A DNA stretch of 64,000 nt. It comes from Coriobacteriaceae bacterium (GTDB lineage: Bacteria > Actinomycetota > Coriobacteriia > Coriobacteriales > Coriobacteriaceae). The stretch spans positions 1 to 64,000 of the forward strand of contig SUUG01000008.1 of NCBI GenBank assembly GCA_015062655.1, in the 5' to 3' direction. The position numbers and the translations under genes were made by a program. Numbering within the stretch: position 1 is the first letter of the stretch; the number at the start of each line of letters is the position of its first letter. Of this stretch, positions 50,172 to 58,573 are shown one piece after another. Under the pieces are notes generated by a model that saw only the letters and a list, made by a program, of their open reading frames with translations, searched no databases and was not told the origin of the DNA.

Positions 50172-50540
50172 ATGGGTCGCGAAATTGCCCCATTTGGGGC
50201 AAACACGAAAAGAACACATACCTACGTCAAGTGGGAGCCGTACATGGTCGAGGTTCTGCAGCGGCACCCCGACATGACCGCTGCGGAGCTGGCCGACCTG
50301 ATGGGGCTGACCGTGGAGAGCGTGCGGTGCGCCCGCAAGCGGTTCGGCCGGTGGCCGGGAAGGGTCGACGGGCTGTGCATCGTGTGCGACGAGCGCCCGG
50401 TGTGGCGGGAATCCGCCAAGGCGAGGGCGATGCGCCTGTGCAAGGGGTGCTACATCCGTGAGGAGCGGAGACGCGACGAGGAGCGGCGCGAGCACGCCGC
50501 CCAGCGGCAGTACAGGCACCGGACTAAGGAGAGGTCATGA
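50172..50540 (+). CDS. HTH plus zinc-knuckle prophage protein
   Basis: 122 residues from the ATG at 50172. The HTH stretch EVLQRHPDMTAAELADLMGL then TVESVRCARKRFG resembles phage/AsnC-type DNA-binding helices. It is followed by a CIVCDERPVWRES ... LCKGCY four-Cys knuckle and an Arg/Glu-rich tail. It could be a late-gene or HNH-associated regulator; family uncertain. It overlaps the ParB-methylase start. Confidence 0.6.
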   Translation: MGREIAPFGANTKRTHTYVKWEPYMVEVLQRHPDMTAAELADLMGLTVESVRCARKRFGRWPGRVDGLCIVCDERPVWRESAKARAMRLCKGCYIREERRRDEERREHAAQRQYRHRTKERS

Positions 50541-51766
50541 GGACGGATCCGACCATGGGCAGGCACGAGGTCGTGCCGCTCGCCGATCTCGTGGCGTACG
50601 ACGGCAACGCCAAGCGCCACACGCGCGAGCAGATCGAGGCGGTGAAGGAGTCCATCAGTCAGCTGGGCTTCGGCGCCCCGCTGGTGGCATGGCACAACGA
50701 CGACGGCAGGCCGGAGATCGTCGCGGGGCACGCCCGCGCCAAGGCCGCCGAGGAGCTGGGCATCGCGTCGGTGCCGGTGGTGTTCCGGGACGATTGGACG
50801 GACGCCCAGAGACGCGCCTACACGTTGGCGGACAACCAGACGACCATGATGACCGGCTGGGACCTCGGCGAGCTCCAATGCGAGCTGGATGCCCTCGGCG
50901 GGGCGTTCGACATGGGCGATTTCGGCTTCGACCTCGGGCGGATGCCGGACGAGCCGGATTTCAGCGACCTCTCCGCCATGTCCTCTGAATCCGACGAATC
51001 GCGCGAGTTCGAGGAGAAGTTCAAGCCGAAGCGCACCACGGACGACTGCTACACGCCGCCGGCCGTCTACGATGCCGTCCTCGGATGGGTCGTGGACGAG
51101 TACGGGATCGACCCGGGCAAGGTGGTGAGGCCGTTCTACCCCGGCGGCGACTACAGATCCCGCGAGTACCCCGACGGGTGCGTCGTCGTTGACAACCCGC
51201 CGTTCTCGATCCTCAGCGAGATCGTGTCCCACTACGTCGAGCGGGGCGTGCCGTTCTTCCTCTTCGCCCCCGGCCTGACGATGTTCAGCTCGATCAAGCC
51301 GGGGACGGGGGCGTGCTGCATCGCCGGCGGGCAAGTTGAATATGAGAACGGCGCGAGCGTGAGCACCGGTTTCATCACGAGCTTGGAGGACGGCACCGCG
51401 GCGAGGACGGCACCGAGGCTCACCGAGGCCATCAGGGACGCGGTGGCCGAGGTCAGCGGCGGCGGGGCGAGGGGGCTGCCGAGCTACAGGTACCCGCCCG
51501 AGGTGCTGACGTCGGCGGCTCTGCTCAAGATGTCGAAGTACGGGGCCGACCTGAGGATCGCGGAAGGCGAGTGCGTCAGGGTGGAGGGCCTCGATGCCCA
51601 GAGGGACGGCGGCAACGGCATCTTCGGCAGCGGCCTGCTGCTGTCCGAGGGGGCGGCCGCCAGGAGGGCCGAGGCCGATGAGGCCGTGGAGCTGGCGAGT
51701 GCCAAGATCGAATGGCAGCTGTCGGAGCGGGAGCGCGATCTGGTCGCGGCCATGGGCGGCAGATAG
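50537..51766 (+). CDS. ParB-N domain fused to DNA methylase-like domain
   Basis: 409 residues. Residues ~10-110 are a ParB/sulfiredoxin N-domain (EVVPLADLVAYDGNAKRHTR, then EIVAGHARAKAAEELG, LADNQTT), the CTPase fold used in partition proteins and phage modification enzymes. The rest is a methylase-like fold with CVVVDNPPFSILSEI (NPPF motif IV) and an N-terminal FKPKRTTDDCYTPPAVYD block typical of phage adenine methylases. Such fusions often modify phage DNA against restriction. It is the last gene before the packaging module. Confidence 0.8.
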   Translation: MRTDPTMGRHEVVPLADLVAYDGNAKRHTREQIEAVKESISQLGFGAPLVAWHNDDGRPEIVAGHARAKAAEELGIASVPVVFRDDWTDAQRRAYTLADNQTTMMTGWDLGELQCELDALGGAFDMGDFGFDLGRMPDEPDFSDLSAMSSESDESREFEEKFKPKRTTDDCYTPPAVYDAVLGWVVDEYGIDPGKVVRPFYPGGDYRSREYPDGCVVVDNPPFSILSEIVSHYVERGVPFFLFAPGLTMFSSIKPGTGACCIAGGQVEYENGASVSTGFITSLEDGTAARTAPRLTEAIRDAVAEVSGGGARGLPSYRYPPEVLTSAALLKMSKYGADLRIAEGECVRVEGLDAQRDGGNGIFGSGLLLSEGAAARRAEADEAVELASAKIEWQLSERERDLVAAMGGR

Positions 51767-51847
51767 GGCGGGGCGGGCGCCGCCGGTAAATCGAGTTCCA
51801 ACCATCCCCTGATAGTGATATAGTTATATATATAGAAAGGGGAGATC

Positions 51848-52039
51848 ATGGCGACACCAGCCCAGACCAAGGCGACCGTCAAGTACATCAAGGACAAGAC
51901 CCGGACGTATGTGATCCGCTGCCACAAGGTCAACGACGCGGACATAATCGGGTACCTCGCGGAACAGCCGAACGTATCCGGCCTCATCAAGTCGCTCATC
52001 CGGGAGAAGATCGGGGAAGAAAATCAAAATTGCCAGTAG
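51848..52039 (+). CDS. Small ribbon-helix-helix-like regulator
   Basis: 63 residues; AAAGGGG upstream. It reads TKATVKYIKDKTRTYVIRCH then NEQPNVSGLIKSLIRE-like helix (AEQPNVSGLIKSLIREKIG), a ribbon-helix-helix pattern. An AT-rich GTTATATATATAG promoter/operator precedes it and a 32-bp palindrome with the same core follows it. Confidence 0.65.
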   Translation: MATPAQTKATVKYIKDKTRTYVIRCHKVNDADIIGYLAEQPNVSGLIKSLIREKIGEENQNCQ

Positions 52040-52042
52040 ATA

Positions 52043-52074
52043 GCCGTTATATATAGTATACTATATATAACGGC
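52043..52074. promoter_or_regulatory. 32-bp perfect palindrome
   Basis: GCCGTTATATATAGTA followed by its exact complement TACTATATATAACGGC. It lies 3 bp past the RHH gene and 22 bp before the next. The half-site core GTTATATATA also occurs just upstream of the RHH gene (~51820), so it is a likely operator. Confidence 0.7.
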
Positions 52075-52096
52075 AAGGGAGGAGGGAGCCCTCGCC

Positions 52097-52255
52097 GTGG
52101 ACGAGACGGAGACGTGCGAGATGACGAAGGAAGAGATGCAGAGGTTCCTCAACCGGGAGGCCGAGAAGGGGACCGGTGAGGTCGGGGCCCTGCGGGCGCT
52201 CGCGGAGATCTTGGGAATCAGGTACCCGCGCCTTGAGGACAGCGACAGCGAGTAG
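52097..52255 (+). CDS. Small prophage protein before terminase
   Basis: 52 residues from GTG with GGAGGGAG upstream. It is acidic and helical (MTKEEMQRFLNREAEKGTGE then VGALRALAEILGIRYP). Function unknown. Confidence 0.55.
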   Translation: MDETETCEMTKEEMQRFLNREAEKGTGEVGALRALAEILGIRYPRLEDSDSE

Positions 52256-52262
52256 GTGGGAG

Positions 52263-52284
52263 GCCCCGGGAGACCGGGGCTTTT
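52263..52284 (+). terminator. Terminator at the early/late boundary
   Basis: GCCCCGG/CCGGGGC 7-bp stem, 4-nt loop, T4, eight bases past the preceding stop. It separates early genes from the packaging genes. Confidence 0.65.
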
Positions 52285-52312
52285 CCGTGACCCGCGCCCG
52301 ACCATTGCGGGC

Positions 52313-54046
52313 ATGGCGGGCAATGGCAGACATAGGGGCGGGATGCCCACGAGGTACGATCCGGACGTGCACGTGGCACTGGCCCGGTCGCTGGCGCGTA
52401 CCGGTTACACCATTGATGAGATAGCCGAGAAGATGCAGGTCGGGCGCACGACGCTCTACCGGTGGCGCAAGGAGCACCCCGAGTTCCGGGACGCCCTAAA
52501 GGAGGGCCGCGACTTCGCCGACGGCATGGTCGAGGAGGCCCTGTACAAGGCGGCGCTCGGGTTCACCAAGAGGACCATCCGCGCCGAGAAGGGGCCGGAC
52601 GGCAGGGTCAAGCGCCGCATCGAGACGGTGGAGCAGGTGCCTCCCAACGCCACGGCCGCGCTGTTCTGGTTGAAGAACCGCCGCCCCGACCTCTGGCGCG
52701 ACCGGCGCGAGGAGCGGGCCGAGGGGGCGCCGCAGAGGGCCGTGCCGTCGTTCGACCTCGCCTCCATGATCGCCCCGCCGTTCCTCCGGGCGCACCGGGC
52801 GGTCATGTCCGGCGCCATCACGGACGCGTGGTTCGCGGGCGGGCGCGGCTCGACCAAGTCATCGTTCATCAGCATCGAGATCGTCAACGGCCTGACCCGC
52901 GACGAGGAGGCCAACGCCCTCGTCATGCAGCGGGTGTCCGCCGACATCCGCAACGGCACGTTCGCGCAGATGATGTGGGCCATCGACCAGATGGGGCTGT
53001 CCGATGCGTGGGAGGGGGCCGCATCGGCCCGCCGCATCCGCAACCGCGAGACGGGGCAGCTGATCATCTTCCGCGGCTGCGACGATCCAAAGAAACTCAA
53101 GGGCATCAAGGTCGAGCGCGGCCGCATCGGCTTCCTGTGGCTTGAGGAGGTCGACCAGTTCGACGGCATGGCGGACGTGCGCACCATCCGCCAGAGCGCC
53201 ACGCGAGGCGAGGGCCATCAGGTGCGCTTCTACTCGTTCAACCCTCCCGCATCCCGCGAGAGCTGGGCGAACGTGGAGTTCGAGCGGGTGGCCGCGCTGG
53301 GCGACCCCGCTCAGATGGCGCACCGCTCCACCTACCTCGACGTGCCGCCCGAGTGGCTGGGCGAGCAGTTCATCGCCGACGCGGAGGGCCTGAGGGAGGC
53401 CGACGAGGACGCCTACCGCCACGAGTACATGGGCGAGGCCGTGGGCGTGGGCGGGGACGTGTTCACGCGGGCCGAGTTCCGTGGGATCACGGAGGAGGAG
53501 ATCGCGGCGTTCGACCGCCTGCACGCCGGGCAGGACTGGGGCTGGTGGCCCGACCCGTGGGCGTTCACCCTCAGCGCGTGGGAGCCGGGCACGCGCACGC
53601 TGTACACGTTCGCCGAGGCGGGCGGCAACCGCCTGCAGCCCGGCGAATCCGCCAAGATGGTGCGCGACCTGCTGACGTGGCCCGAGCGGGGCGTGGAGGG
53701 GCGCACGGCCCCCGCGTACCACGCCATCCCCGTGCTGTCCGACGACGCCGACCCGGGGAGCATCGCGGCCCACAGGGACGAGGGGGTCAACGCCGTGGCG
53801 GCGGTCAAGGGCGGAAACCGCATGCTGTCGTACCAGTGGCTCGCCGGTGTGCGGTGGGTCATCGACCCCGTGAGGTGCCCCAACCTCGCCCGCGAGGTCA
53901 AGGCCATGCAGTACGAGCGCACCAAGTCCGGCGAGTGGCTCAACTCCGTCCCGGACGGGCGAGACCACTGGGTCGACGCCACCCGGTACGCCATGATGCC
54001 CGTCGTGACCCGGAGGGGAGCATACGGCACTGACAGGCGAGGTTAA
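52313..54046 (+). CDS. Terminase with small-subunit HTH fused to large subunit
   Basis: 577 residues. The ATG at 52313 is the first after the terminator hairpin; ATG 52343 with AGGGGCGGG is an alternative. Residues ~25-60 are a terminase-small-subunit HTH (TGYTIDEIAEKMQVGRTTLY). The large-subunit ATPase follows with Walker A GGRGSTKS, Walker B FLWLEEVDQF and PBSX-type blocks (RQSATRGEGHQVRFYSFNPP). The C-terminal nuclease has DWGWWPDPWAF. TerS and TerL are normally separate proteins. It drives DNA packaging into the prohead. Confidence 0.88.
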   Translation: MAGNGRHRGGMPTRYDPDVHVALARSLARTGYTIDEIAEKMQVGRTTLYRWRKEHPEFRDALKEGRDFADGMVEEALYKAALGFTKRTIRAEKGPDGRVKRRIETVEQVPPNATAALFWLKNRRPDLWRDRREERAEGAPQRAVPSFDLASMIAPPFLRAHRAVMSGAITDAWFAGGRGSTKSSFISIEIVNGLTRDEEANALVMQRVSADIRNGTFAQMMWAIDQMGLSDAWEGAASARRIRNRETGQLIIFRGCDDPKKLKGIKVERGRIGFLWLEEVDQFDGMADVRTIRQSATRGEGHQVRFYSFNPPASRESWANVEFERVAALGDPAQMAHRSTYLDVPPEWLGEQFIADAEGLREADEDAYRHEYMGEAVGVGGDVFTRAEFRGITEEEIAAFDRLHAGQDWGWWPDPWAFTLSAWEPGTRTLYTFAEAGGNRLQPGESAKMVRDLLTWPERGVEGRTAPAYHAIPVLSDDADPGSIAAHRDEGVNAVAAVKGGNRMLSYQWLAGVRWVIDPVRCPNLAREVKAMQYERTKSGEWLNSVPDGRDHWVDATRYAMMPVVTRRGAYGTDRRG

Positions 54047-54058
54047 GGGGGTGGCCGC

Positions 54059-55474
54059 ATGGCCGCAGACAACCGGTTCACCGTGCCCGCGTGCGCGGCC
54101 AAGTGGCTGCGCGGGCAGGGCCACGCGCCGTATCAGGAGATGGGCGCGGACATCGAGCGGTGGTGGGGCTGGTACACGGGCGCGGCGGAGTGGTACGGCC
54201 GCACCGCCGTGGCCTACGAGGGCGGGGCGGCGCGCAAGACCCGCTACCGCTGCTACAGCATCCGCCCGGCCCGGCGGGTGTGCCGGGAGTGGGCGTCGCT
54301 GATGTTCGACGACGGCACGCGGTTCGCCGCCGAGGACCCGGGCGCCAACGCGTGGCTGCAGCGGTGGGCCGCGTCCACGGGGCTGCTGGCCATCGCCCAG
54401 CGGTGCACGGAGCGGGCGTTCGCGCTCGGCACCGGCGCGCTGGCGCTCGCGTTCAGCGTGCCCGAGGACGCGTCCGCCCCCGCGACCATGCGGCTGCGGC
54501 GCTACGACGCCCGCATGATCCTTCCGCTGTCGTGGAGCGACGAGGGCACCACGGAGTGCGCGTTCGTGACCGAGGCCGCCGTGCGCGGTCAGCGGGTCAC
54601 GCAGGTGCAGGCGCACGTGGTGGAGGGAGGCACCTACCGCATCAGGTCGGCCTACTTCGACGCCCGGGGCAGGCAGGTGACCCCCGAGGGGCTGCTGGCG
54701 GACTTCGACACGGGGCAGGCGCTGCCGACGTTCTGCCTGATCCGGCCCGCCGTGGACAACCTCGTCGCGGACATGTCGCCGCTGGGGCAGAGCGTGTTCG
54801 AGGACGCGGTGGACGCCATCAAGGCGGTGGACGACGCCTTCGACACGCTCGTCCGCGAGCTGGCGGTCACCAAGCCCAAGGTGTTCATGGCGGACCAGCT
54901 GCTGCAGACGTTCGACGGCCCCGGCGGGCGGCGCGTGGCCGTGCCGATGGTCCCGGAGGAGACGGTCATCCGCGCCGTGTCCGGCTACAGCGGCGGCGAC
55001 CTCATCAAGACGTTCCAGCCCTCCATCCGCTCCGGCGAGATCAGGGACGCGCTCGACACGGCGCTGGCGGAGCTGGGCGACCTGACCGGGTTCGGTCAGC
55101 AGTACTTCACGCTCAGCAAGCGGGGCGGCCCCAAGACCGCCACGGAGGTGAGCGCCGACAGCTCCGCTCTCATGCGCAACCTGCGCAAGCACGAGGTGGG
55201 CGTGGGGGCGTCGCTGTCGGCCATGCTCACGGCGGCGCTGTCCTGCGCCCGCTCGAAGATGGGCGTCCCGATGGGCGACCCCGGCGCGGTGTCCGTGACG
55301 TGGGACGACTCCATCATCGAGGACACGCCCGCCGAGAAGTCCCAGATGCTCGCGGAGGTGTCATCCGGCGTGGTGTCCCCGTGGGAGTACCGCAGGCGCT
55401 TCCTCGGCGAGGACGAGCGGACCGCGCGCTCCATGGCGGACGAGGCCCGGCCCGGCGCCGCGCCGGTGGTCTAG
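54059..55474 (+). CDS. Portal protein (SPP1/A118-like)
   Basis: 471 residues. ADIERWWGWYTGAAEWYGRT and REWASLMFDDG near the start, then AVDAIKAVDDAFDTLVRELA and TATEVSADSSALMRNLRKHE in the stem and clip region, match phage_prot_Gp6-type portals. It forms the dodecameric DNA gate at the capsid vertex. It overlaps the next gene by one base. Confidence 0.88.
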   Translation: MAADNRFTVPACAAKWLRGQGHAPYQEMGADIERWWGWYTGAAEWYGRTAVAYEGGAARKTRYRCYSIRPARRVCREWASLMFDDGTRFAAEDPGANAWLQRWAASTGLLAIAQRCTERAFALGTGALALAFSVPEDASAPATMRLRRYDARMILPLSWSDEGTTECAFVTEAAVRGQRVTQVQAHVVEGGTYRIRSAYFDARGRQVTPEGLLADFDTGQALPTFCLIRPAVDNLVADMSPLGQSVFEDAVDAIKAVDDAFDTLVRELAVTKPKVFMADQLLQTFDGPGGRRVAVPMVPEETVIRAVSGYSGGDLIKTFQPSIRSGEIRDALDTALAELGDLTGFGQQYFTLSKRGGPKTATEVSADSSALMRNLRKHEVGVGASLSAMLTAALSCARSKMGVPMGDPGAVSVTWDDSIIEDTPAEKSQMLAEVSSGVVSPWEYRRRFLGEDERTARSMADEARPGAAPVV

Positions 55475-56967
55475 TGCTCGAGCCGGAGCAGGTCGCGGCG
55501 GTCGGGGACGAGGCGGCGGCGGGGGCGGCCAAGGCTACAGATGCCGTGGTGTCCATCATGGCCGACATGGTGGCCGACGGCATCCGATCTGGGGACCTCG
55601 TGCGGGCCATCGCCGAGAGCGGCAGGATGCCCCAGATCGTGCTGGCGGCCCTCGGGGCGAGCCCCATCATGCCGACGCGCGCCGAGAGGGCCGCGAGGGA
55701 GGCGCTGAGGGCCTCCATGCGGGCCGATGCGAAGGCGGTCGGCATGTCGGCCGCCGAGATCGATCTCAACAGCGCCCAAGCCGCCCTGGGGGCGAACCTG
55801 AGGGCCTTCCAGACGCGGTGCAACCTGAGCATGGCCCGCGACGCAGCCGACGGCTACCGCGAGATCGTGAGCGACATGATCCTACGCGTCAACCGCGGGG
55901 AGCTGGCCCCCGAGCGGGCGGTGGCGGAGGGCGTGCGCCGCATGGCCGAGCGCGGCGTGCGCGTGGTCACGTACCGGGGCGGCAGGCGCGAGCACCCGGA
56001 CGTGGTGATGCGCCGCCACATCCAGACCATGACCAAGCAGGCGGCCACCGACGGCACGATGGAGCTGTGCCAGCGCCTCGGGGTGAGGCTGGTCGAGGTC
56101 GACAGCCACAAGGGCGCGCGCGAGACGCACCGGGCGTGGCAGGGGCGCGTGTACGGCGTCGACGGCCCCGTGGTCATGGAGGACGGCACCCGCTACCCGG
56201 GCCTGCGCGAGAGCGGGGCGTGGGACGGCCTGCACGAGCCGAACTGCCTGCACTCCATGGCGCCATACGTGCACGGGCGCGCCAAGCGGTGGAGCGAGGA
56301 CCCGGACGGCGGGGAGGAGCGGGCCGCCGAGGGCTACAAGATGAGACAACGGCAGCGCGCCAACGAGCGGAGGATCCGCGAGGCCAAGCGGGAGGTCGCG
56401 GCCCTCGAAGCGCAGGGCGAGGACGCCACCGCGGCCCGGCTGAAGCTGGGGAGGGCCGAGGCGGCCCAGAGGAGGCTCCTCGCCCAGAAGGGTGCGCCGC
56501 GCCGCCGCCCCGGCCGCGAGGAGGCTTACGACGCGAGGGGCCGGAGGATCGAGGCCGAGGGGATCGCCGCGGACGCCGCGAGGGAGCGCGACGAGCGCGT
56601 CAACGGCCCCCTGCCCAACACCGTCCATAAGGGGCGGCAGGCCAAGCACGTCAAGGGCACTCCGCAATACAGCCAGGAGATCGAGAGGCGCAAGGCAAAT
56701 GGATCTAGGTATCCGGCTCCTAGCTGGCTATCCCCTGATTTGACGGACGATGATATACAGGCTCTGGTTGATAGGTACGCGGGGCGAGGGACGCCGAAAG
56801 TGACAAGGTCGGGTGAGTGGTCGAAGAAGGAGATATGCAGGTCAAACCGTATGATTGGGTATAATGTAGGTGCAGATGGAGTGCAGGAAACGGACACGTT
56901 CATCATCCATTACTCGAAGGCGGGCGTGCACATCGTCCCGATGAAACCGCTGGAAGGGGAACAGTGA
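55474..56967 (+). CDS. Minor capsid protein with C-terminal polymorphic toxin type 50 domain
   Basis: 497 residues from a GTG overlapping the portal stop. Residues ~1-280 are a phage minor capsid 2-like domain (RVVTYRGGRREHPDVVMRRH, RLVEVDSHKGARETHRAWQG, LHEPNCLHSMAPYV). A helical, Arg/Glu-rich linker follows. The last ~115 residues (QAKHVKGTPQYSQEIERRKA, LVDRYAGRGTPKVTRSGEWS, HYSKAGVHIVPMKP) match the polymorphic toxin type 50 (Ntox50) pattern. Base composition drops sharply at ~56690 where the toxin part begins, so it was acquired. It could be carried in virions and injected, or be released in the host; unproven. Confidence 0.85.
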   Translation: MLEPEQVAAVGDEAAAGAAKATDAVVSIMADMVADGIRSGDLVRAIAESGRMPQIVLAALGASPIMPTRAERAAREALRASMRADAKAVGMSAAEIDLNSAQAALGANLRAFQTRCNLSMARDAADGYREIVSDMILRVNRGELAPERAVAEGVRRMAERGVRVVTYRGGRREHPDVVMRRHIQTMTKQAATDGTMELCQRLGVRLVEVDSHKGARETHRAWQGRVYGVDGPVVMEDGTRYPGLRESGAWDGLHEPNCLHSMAPYVHGRAKRWSEDPDGGEERAAEGYKMRQRQRANERRIREAKREVAALEAQGEDATAARLKLGRAEAAQRRLLAQKGAPRRRPGREEAYDARGRRIEAEGIAADAARERDERVNGPLPNTVHKGRQAKHVKGTPQYSQEIERRKANGSRYPAPSWLSPDLTDDDIQALVDRYAGRGTPKVTRSGEWSKKEICRSNRMIGYNVGADGVQETDTFIIHYSKAGVHIVPMKPLEGEQ

Positions 56968-57158
56968 ATATTAACGAGGCGTTCGAGCTGGACGGCAAGA
57001 AGGTTTCCATTCTATGCAACGATGGGCAAGCTCTCTCCGGTGAGGTCTACGGAGTCGAGACGGAGGAAGACGAGCCAGAGGCGATTACCGTCAGGGTTTC
57101 ACCTGAGATGTTCGTCGATATCGAGCTTGGGGAAATCGCATCATACGAGGTGCTGTAA
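56964..57158 (+). CDS. Small companion of the capsid-toxin, candidate immunity protein
   Basis: 64 residues from GTG in a GTGA overlap with the toxin gene. It is beta-rich and Sm-like (ELDGKKVSILCNDGQALSGE, then IELGEIASYEVL) and very acidic. Immediate coupling downstream of a toxin domain is the usual place of an immunity gene; the function itself is inferred. Confidence 0.65.
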   Translation: MNINEAFELDGKKVSILCNDGQALSGEVYGVETEEDEPEAITVRVSPEMFVDIELGEIASYEVL

Positions 57159-57196
57159 AGCGCTGAGGGAGTTCCAGCACCGCGAAAGGGGGAGAG

Positions 57197-57433
57197 ATGC
57201 TTGAGTTCGAGCTGTTGAGCAACGATGGCGACGCCCTCATTTACGAGTACTACCCAGAGGGCGACCGGGGCGACCCCGGGCGGGTGCGCTACGAGCCTAA
57301 GGGGCAGGAATTCGAGATCGAGCTCCTTCCGAAAGCGGACGAGTTCAGGCATTACTTCTTCCATCTGGCAAGCAGGCTGCGGGAGTCCGCTGGCGAAGAC
57401 CTTCCGGCCGATGGTATGTGCGCGTGGTACTAG
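57197..57433 (+). CDS. Second small companion of the capsid-toxin
   Basis: 78 acidic residues, RBS GGGGGAGAG. It reads FELLSNDGDALIYEYYPEGD, then PGRVRYEPKGQEFEIELLPK and ends DGMCAWY. I recall similar proteins ending in AWY downstream of phage head genes. It may be a second immunity protein or a head accessory. Base composition is lower-GC than the surrounding genes. Confidence 0.6.
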   Translation: MLEFELLSNDGDALIYEYYPEGDRGDPGRVRYEPKGQEFEIELLPKADEFRHYFFHLASRLRESAGEDLPADGMCAWY

Positions 57434-57462
57434 ATCCAAGACGATATGGAGGATGAGAACCT

Positions 57463-57828
57463 ATGAACCGGGATGACATGCCAGCCGTTGCCTACCGCAT
57501 CCTCCGCTACATGGACGCCTGCCAGAAACGCGGCGTCGGGCCGGACAAGGGGCAGGCCCGCGAGGCGGCAGGGGTCGCGGAGCCGTACTTCGCGGCCGTG
57601 CTCAAGTCGCTCTCCGAGAGCGGGAGGGTTTCGGGAGTCTCCGTCGAGGACTACATCGACGGCACCTCGGGGGTCGTGTTCCGCGGCGCGCGCATCACCA
57701 TGGACGGTGCCGAGTACCTGTGCGAGAACGGGACGATGGCGAAGGCCCGCGCCCTCATGGGCGTCGGGTTCGAGGCGGCCGTCTCAACCTTCGTGGCGGC
57801 GCTCGCGAAGGCGGCGGGCCTCGCCTGA
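57463..57828 (+). CDS. YjcQ-like winged-helix protein
   Basis: 121 residues. YRILRYMDACQKRGVGPDKG, then AAGVAEPYFAAVLKSLSESG and ITMDGAEYLCENGTMAKARA follow the YjcQ pattern (wH domain, then AxYLxEN). Its role in phages is unknown. A terminator follows. Confidence 0.7.
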   Translation: MNRDDMPAVAYRILRYMDACQKRGVGPDKGQAREAAGVAEPYFAAVLKSLSESGRVSGVSVEDYIDGTSGVVFRGARITMDGAEYLCENGTMAKARALMGVGFEAAVSTFVAALAKAAGLA

Positions 57829-57858
57829 TCCAGCCACGACAACGGTATGACGCAGGAG

Positions 57859-57880
57859 GGGCCCCGCGAGGGGCCCTTTC
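57859..57880 (+). terminator. Terminator before the scaffold gene
   Basis: GGGCCCC-GCGA-GGGGCCC, a 7-bp GC stem with tetraloop followed by TTT, 30 bp past the YjcQ-like stop. Confidence 0.65.
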
Positions 57881-58024
57881 CCGTGCCGTGTGACGCCTCC
57901 CCGAGCATATGCGGCGGCAATGGGGGCGGCCGACGCCCCCGGAAGAGGCACGGGGCGGCCCACGCCCCACCCGACGCGGAGTGAACCGCCGAACAAACGC
58001 CGGGGTCGAACGGGAGGAGAACGC

Positions 58025-58552
58025 ATGGCCGACGAGACCAAGACCGACGAGAAACCCGAGGAGGAGCCCGACGCGAAGCCTGAGGGCGGCCCCAACTGGC
58101 AGCGGGCGGCCGAGGACTACAAGGCGCAGCGGGACGCCGCACGCAAGCAGTTCGAGGAGCTGCAGGGCCAGTACGACGCGCTGAAGGGCCGAGTCGAGGG
58201 GCTCAAGACCGCCGAGGACGTGCAGAGGGCCGTGGACGACGCGCTCGCCAAGGCCACGGCGGACTTCGACGAGGCCAAGGCCGGTTGGGCCGAACGAGAG
58301 AAGGCGCTGGTTGTCGGCAACGCCCTCGCCGAGGGCGGGTGCATCGACACCAAGGCGCTCATGGGCCACATCGACCTGTCCGGGGTCACCGTCAAGGACG
58401 GCAAGGCGGAGGGCATCGACGTGCCCGCCCTGCAAGGCTCCTACCCGTACCTGTTCGGCAAGCGCGAGCAGGCAGGCTCGACCGACGCGCAGCCCAAGGG
58501 GGCGGCGTCGGCGCTGGACGAGCGCATCGACAAGGCGTTCGCAGCGAAGTAA
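58025..58552 (+). CDS. Capsid scaffold protein (Gp20-like)
   Basis: 175 residues, with GGGAGGAG upstream of the ATG. The charged N-terminus and coiled coil (KAQRDAARKQFEELQGQYDA) precede the C-terminal block DTKALMGHIDLSGVTVKDGK ... LQGSYPYLFGK, the usual scaffold end. It guides prohead assembly and is then removed. The degraded copy at 10.9 kb has the same plan. Confidence 0.8.
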   Translation: MADETKTDEKPEEEPDAKPEGGPNWQRAAEDYKAQRDAARKQFEELQGQYDALKGRVEGLKTAEDVQRAVDDALAKATADFDEAKAGWAEREKALVVGNALAEGGCIDTKALMGHIDLSGVTVKDGKAEGIDVPALQGSYPYLFGKREQAGSTDAQPKGAASALDERIDKAFAAK

Positions 58553-58573
58553 GACACAAGCGAAGGAGAACAC

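Noticed and set aside
52859..55192. 777-codon minus-strand frame
   Set aside because: It is the complement of the terminase and portal genes, whose motifs are clear on the plus strand.
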